From: Candidatus Krumholzibacteriota bacterium
Lineage (GTDB): Bacteria > Krumholzibacteriota > Krumholzibacteriia > JAJRXK01
Direction of reading: 5' to 3'
Assembly: GCA_029262065.1 (NCBI GenBank)
Contig: JAJDAC010000027.1
Span: 310,001 to 374,000, forward strand
DNA length: 64,000 bases
The translations under genes and the position numbers were made by a program. Shown here piece after piece: positions 61,606-64,000 of this stretch; within the stretch, counting starts at the first letter, position 1; every line of letters begins with the position of its first letter. A model generated the notes under the pieces. That model saw nothing but the letters and a program-made list of their open reading frames with translations, did no database searches and was not told where the DNA came from.

Positions 61606-62400
61606 ATGTTGAGCAAGAGCGGCACCTACAGCGTGATTATTGTTCCCGGCGATCACTCGGGAACGCGACAGTACCGAGTGAGCCGACGGCTGATCATCGG
61701 CGCCATCGCGGCGGCGGTAATCACCATCTTGACCTTCATTTTCTTCGTGGCGACCTATGGCAGCGTCCTTTCGAAGTCGCGCCGGGTTTCAGGCCTCGAG
61801 CAGGAGAACCAGGAACTCCGAAGTCAGGTGGTCATGATCAATCAGCTGAACGATGAGCTGGAGAACATCACCGCCCTGAGGGCTCAGCTCGTGGAGATGC
61901 TGGGCGAGACACCACGGCCCGACTTTGACGAGGTGCTGGGCACGGACCACTCGGCCCGGCTGGCCTCCCTGGACGCCGACGCGCTGGACCATCTGCGCGC
62001 CGCGCAGTTGCTACGTGAATATTCGCCAACCGCCTGGCCGATCGACGGCCTGGTTCGGCGAGAGTTTGTACCTGGCGAAGACCGTCACCCCGGGCTGGCC
62101 ATCGATGCTGCAGCCGAATCCGCGGTTCAGGCCGCGGGTCGCGGACGGGTGATCGAGGTCGGTCACAACGAGAAACTGGGCAATTTTGCCGTTCTCGACC
62201 ACGGATTCGGATTTACCACGGTTTACGCCCGCGCGGAACGGATCGTGGTCGAGCCTCATCAGAGGGTGGATCGTGGCCAGATCATCGCCTATCTTGGTAC
62301 TTCCAATCTGGGTAGTGAGGCCCAGCTCTACTTCGAGATCCGGGTGGATGGCGAGCCCGTGAATCCTCGGAGCTACTTGAGAACCGAGAACAGTCGCTGA
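61606..62400 (+). CDS. membrane-anchored LytM/M23-fold protein, catalytic residues degenerate
   Basis: 264 residues. One membrane helix at about 29-51, a coiled coil at about 63-100, then a LytM (M23) domain at about 150-255. His161 and Asp167 of the first metal motif (HPGLAIDAA) are kept. The second motif reads VYARA with Arg209 where the family has His, and the HxH strand reads QLYFE (Gln240, Tyr242). It therefore probably cannot hydrolyse peptidoglycan and, like EnvC or NlpD, may bind or activate another enzyme. It is followed by a bactofilin, a pairing known from shape-determining systems. Confidence 0.85.
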   Translation: MLSKSGTYSVIIVPGDHSGTRQYRVSRRLIIGAIAAAVITILTFIFFVATYGSVLSKSRRVSGLEQENQELRSQVVMINQLNDELENITALRAQLVEMLGETPRPDFDEVLGTDHSARLASLDADALDHLRAAQLLREYSPTAWPIDGLVRREFVPGEDRHPGLAIDAAAESAVQAAGRGRVIEVGHNEKLGNFAVLDHGFGFTTVYARAERIVVEPHQRVDRGQIIAYLGTSNLGSEAQLYFEIRVDGEPVNPRSYLRTENSR

Positions 62401-62435
62401 GCGCCCCACGGCCGGCTCAGCAGGAGGCATACGCG

Positions 62436-62891
62436 ATGTTTGGCAAGGATCAGGAACAGGGCGGCGCGCCGGCAGCCAGCGACACCCGCAGCACATCCAT
62501 TTTGGCCCAGGGCTGCAAGTTCAAGGGCGAGGTCGAGGTGCAGGGGACCTTCCGCATTGAAGGCGAGTTCGAGGGAACCATCAGCAAGCCCAGCTCGCTG
62601 GTGGTTGGTAAGACCGGCGTCGTGAAGGCCAGCGTGAAGGTCAAGAGCGCGATCATCGGCGGCAAGGTCTTCGGCGACATCGAGGCCGAAGACAAGATCG
62701 AGCTGCAGGGTGGAAGCCACGTCGAGGGCGATATCAAAACCCGTCGATTGGTTATTGATGAGGGTGTGTTCTTCGAGGGGAACTGCTCCATGGGCAGCGC
62801 CGAGCAGCGCAAAGCCGCCCACGCAAGCCGCGCGGAGTCCCAGGTGGGCACTCCCAGCAGCAAGCAGCAGAAGACCGCAACGGGCGTGTAG
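62436..62891 (+). CDS. bactofilin (polymer-forming cytoskeletal protein)
   Basis: 151 residues. The short N-terminal tail (FGKDQEQGGAPAASDTRS) leads to a right-handed beta-helix of the DUF583/bactofilin type: ILAQGCKFKGEVEVQGTFRIEG, then EFEGTISKPSSLVVGKTGVVKA, and IIGGKVFGDIEAEDKIEL. A disordered Ala/Ser/Lys tail ends it. Bactofilins form non-polar filaments under the membrane and recruit peptidoglycan enzymes and, in Myxococcus, ParABS components. The LytM-like neighbour 35 nt upstream and the adjacent parAB fit both roles. An intrinsic terminator follows. Confidence 0.95.
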   Translation: MFGKDQEQGGAPAASDTRSTSILAQGCKFKGEVEVQGTFRIEGEFEGTISKPSSLVVGKTGVVKASVKVKSAIIGGKVFGDIEAEDKIELQGGSHVEGDIKTRRLVIDEGVFFEGNCSMGSAEQRKAAHASRAESQVGTPSSKQQKTATGV

Positions 62892-62920
62892 CCCGCCAAA
62901 TCAACTTTGGTTGATATGAA

Positions 62921-62953
62921 AGCGGCGGTCCCAGAAGGGGCCGCCGTTTTCTT
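62921..62953 (+). terminator. intrinsic terminator after the bactofilin gene
   Basis: CGGCGGTCCC and GGGGCCGCCG form a 10-bp stem with one G-T pair, an AGAA tetraloop, then TTTTCTT. It lies 31 bp after the bactofilin stop and closes the origin-proximal rightward gene block. Confidence 0.92.
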
Positions 62954-62955
62954 GG

Positions 62956-63672
62956 TTATCCATCAATCGAAATGCGTGGGACGTGAGGTTCAAGGTCGTC
63001 CAGACAGCTCCTGTAGAGGCCAACGGCGGCCGAGAAGCTGGAGTGGTCGGGAGTCGTCTTCAACGCCCTCAGCATACGCAGGCAGTCCGCCGACTGGCCC
63101 AGGTGGGCGTAGTTGGCCGCGGCCAGAACCACGACTTCGCCCGAGTCGGGAAAGCGGTCCCTCAACGGTGCCAGCTGGAGCAGGCTGTCCAGGAAGGCGC
63201 CTTGCTCGAGAAGATTGGCCGCCCAAAGCAGACGCAACCCGGGGTGGGTCGGGTCTTCCCGCAGCTCTCGACGGACTCCATCGGCGGCAACAGGCACGTC
63301 GCCAGCCAATCTTTCGAGCAGCCCCGGTCTAGCCTTCCGACGTAGTTGCCACACCCGCAACGCCAGCGCGGTCGGCGCAATGATCAGCGTCGTGATCGCG
63401 CCACCGAACAACAGAAACGACGCGCAGAACAGCGCCACGAGCACCGGCGCGACGATCCTACCCGTGGGTCTTTCCGCGCGGAACGCCACGGGCAACAACT
63501 CAACCCAATTGGAAACGCCGAAGTCTTCCGGGCGCCGGGGCAGGACGCGCGGAGCACGGGCTCTTCCCCGCGCCGCCAGTTCCAGGACATGCGAAGCCAG
63601 CGGGCTGTTGGGGCCACGTCGGGCGGAAATACGAGGGCCAGCGATGGCCCGAAGGGTCACCGAACGGTGCAT
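62956..63672 (-). CDS. membrane protein with TPR-like C-terminal region, function unknown
   Basis: 238 residues from ATG 63672, favoured because GGGAGG stands 7 nt upstream; the frame is open to 63759. Two membrane helices are predicted near residues 95-140 (PVLVALFCASFLLFGGAI and TTLIIAPTALALRVWQL). The last 100 residues form helical hairpins like degenerate TPRs (LRLLWAANLLEQGAFLDSLLQL, VVLAAANYAHLGQSADCLRML). No family is recognised. It is convergent with the bactofilin unit, just beyond its terminator. Confidence 0.65.
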   Translation of the reverse strand: MHRSVTLRAIAGPRISARRGPNSPLASHVLELAARGRARAPRVLPRRPEDFGVSNWVELLPVAFRAERPTGRIVAPVLVALFCASFLLFGGAITTLIIAPTALALRVWQLRRKARPGLLERLAGDVPVAADGVRRELREDPTHPGLRLLWAANLLEQGAFLDSLLQLAPLRDRFPDSGEVVVLAAANYAHLGQSADCLRMLRALKTTPDHSSFSAAVGLYRSCLDDLEPHVPRISIDG

Positions 63673-64000
63673 GTGCATACCTCCCATTGTCCATCGCGGG
63701 GCAGGGAGGAACCCGCGTGTTGTGCGGGACGGGTCGGGCCGTGCGGAGCTGGACTCCACGCAGGGACGGAGAGAGATGGTGCGCTAGGCCAGACCGAACG
63801 ATGGACTACCCACTAAACATGGTGAATCGGCCGGATCGGCGCAAGGGGAACACCCACAACGTGAAGATTGGGCGTATGCGACCGTGTGGATCACGGATTT
63901 GAGGTGGTCGAAGATTACCCAACGGATGACGTCAACGTCGTGGACAGCCTATAATCAGCGGAGGTGCCGGGCCTCTCCCGCGGTCGTCCGACGGGACGAC
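63673..64000. other. right-end intergenic sequence
   Basis: 328 bp without a convincing gene. A 71-codon rightward frame (63687-63902) has no family resemblance or ribosome-binding site. A promoter-like sequence near the right end suggests a gene starting beyond the window. Confidence 0.5.
63926..63955 (+). promoter_or_regulatory. putative promoter reading out of the window
   Basis: ATGACG (63926-63931) with 18 bp to a perfect TATAAT (63950-63955), pointing right. GGAGG at 63960-63964 is too close to serve as a ribosome-binding site for a leadered gene. The gene driven lies beyond base 64000. Confidence 0.35.

Noticed and set aside
63687-63902. 71-codon frame at the right end
   Set aside because: No ribosome-binding site, no domain, and it overlaps the better-supported start of the leftward membrane-protein gene.

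Overview
The window is chromosomal DNA from a high-GC, Gram-negative (diderm) bacterium and spans its replication origin. Evidence for a diderm is two predicted outer-membrane beta-barrels, several lipoproteins and many secreted proteins. Four secreted proteins end in a FlgD-like Ig domain of the type used as a C-terminal sorting signal. With bactofilin, DciA-like and ParABS genes, this suits the FCB/Gemmatimonadota-Krumholzibacteriota-Eisenbacteria side of the tree. That placement is an inference from gene content, not from a tree.

Origin region (about 42-63 kb). dnaA, dnaN, recF, a DciA-like gene, gyrB and gyrA run leftward; rpmH, rnpA, yidD, yidC, jag, rsmG, parA, parB, a LytM-like gene and a bactofilin run rightward. 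Both dnaA-flanking gaps hold DnaA-box-like sites; the dnaA-dnaN gap also has an AT-rich segment and DnaA-trio-like triplets, so oriC is probably bipartite. Seven parS-like sites lie between rsmG and parA, the first four spaced exactly 32 bp apart. A strong terminator closes the bactofilin gene.

Left part (0-22 kb). Mixed housekeeping and exported genes: an MDR alcohol dehydrogenase, DUF72, rhodanese, a B3/B4-domain protein, fabI, an SMR exporter, tag, a CCA-adding-type nucleotidyltransferase, an esterase, an HD phosphohydrolase and a rhodanese-methyltransferase fusion. There is an ECF sigma/zinc anti-sigma/DUF4097 unit, a duplicated MbnP lipoprotein paired with a di-haem MbnH-type peroxidase, and several exported proteins.

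Centre (22-33.5 kb). Eight leftward genes are packed with overlaps or gaps of 4 nt or less: an exported repeat protein with a sorting domain, three glycosyltransferases, an ABC exporter, two APH-fold phosphotransferases and an AlgE-like outer-membrane protein. This looks like one envelope-glycoconjugate synthesis and export operon.

Centre right (33.6-42 kb). Diverging from it is the most unusual unit: a sigma-70-family factor, an orphan 162-residue protein, a TPR-CHAT (caspase-fold) protease and a subtilisin-like lipoprotein are linked by 4-nt overlaps, and a second paralogous subtilase follows. A proteasome-like Ntn hydrolase converges on it. I read the five rightward genes as a candidate sigma-coupled protease system; the inclusion of the Ntn hydrolase is only positional. 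Beyond it is a histone-H1-like Lys-rich repeat protein fused to a DUF1801 domain. No tRNA, rRNA, CRISPR array, transposase or prophage gene was found.
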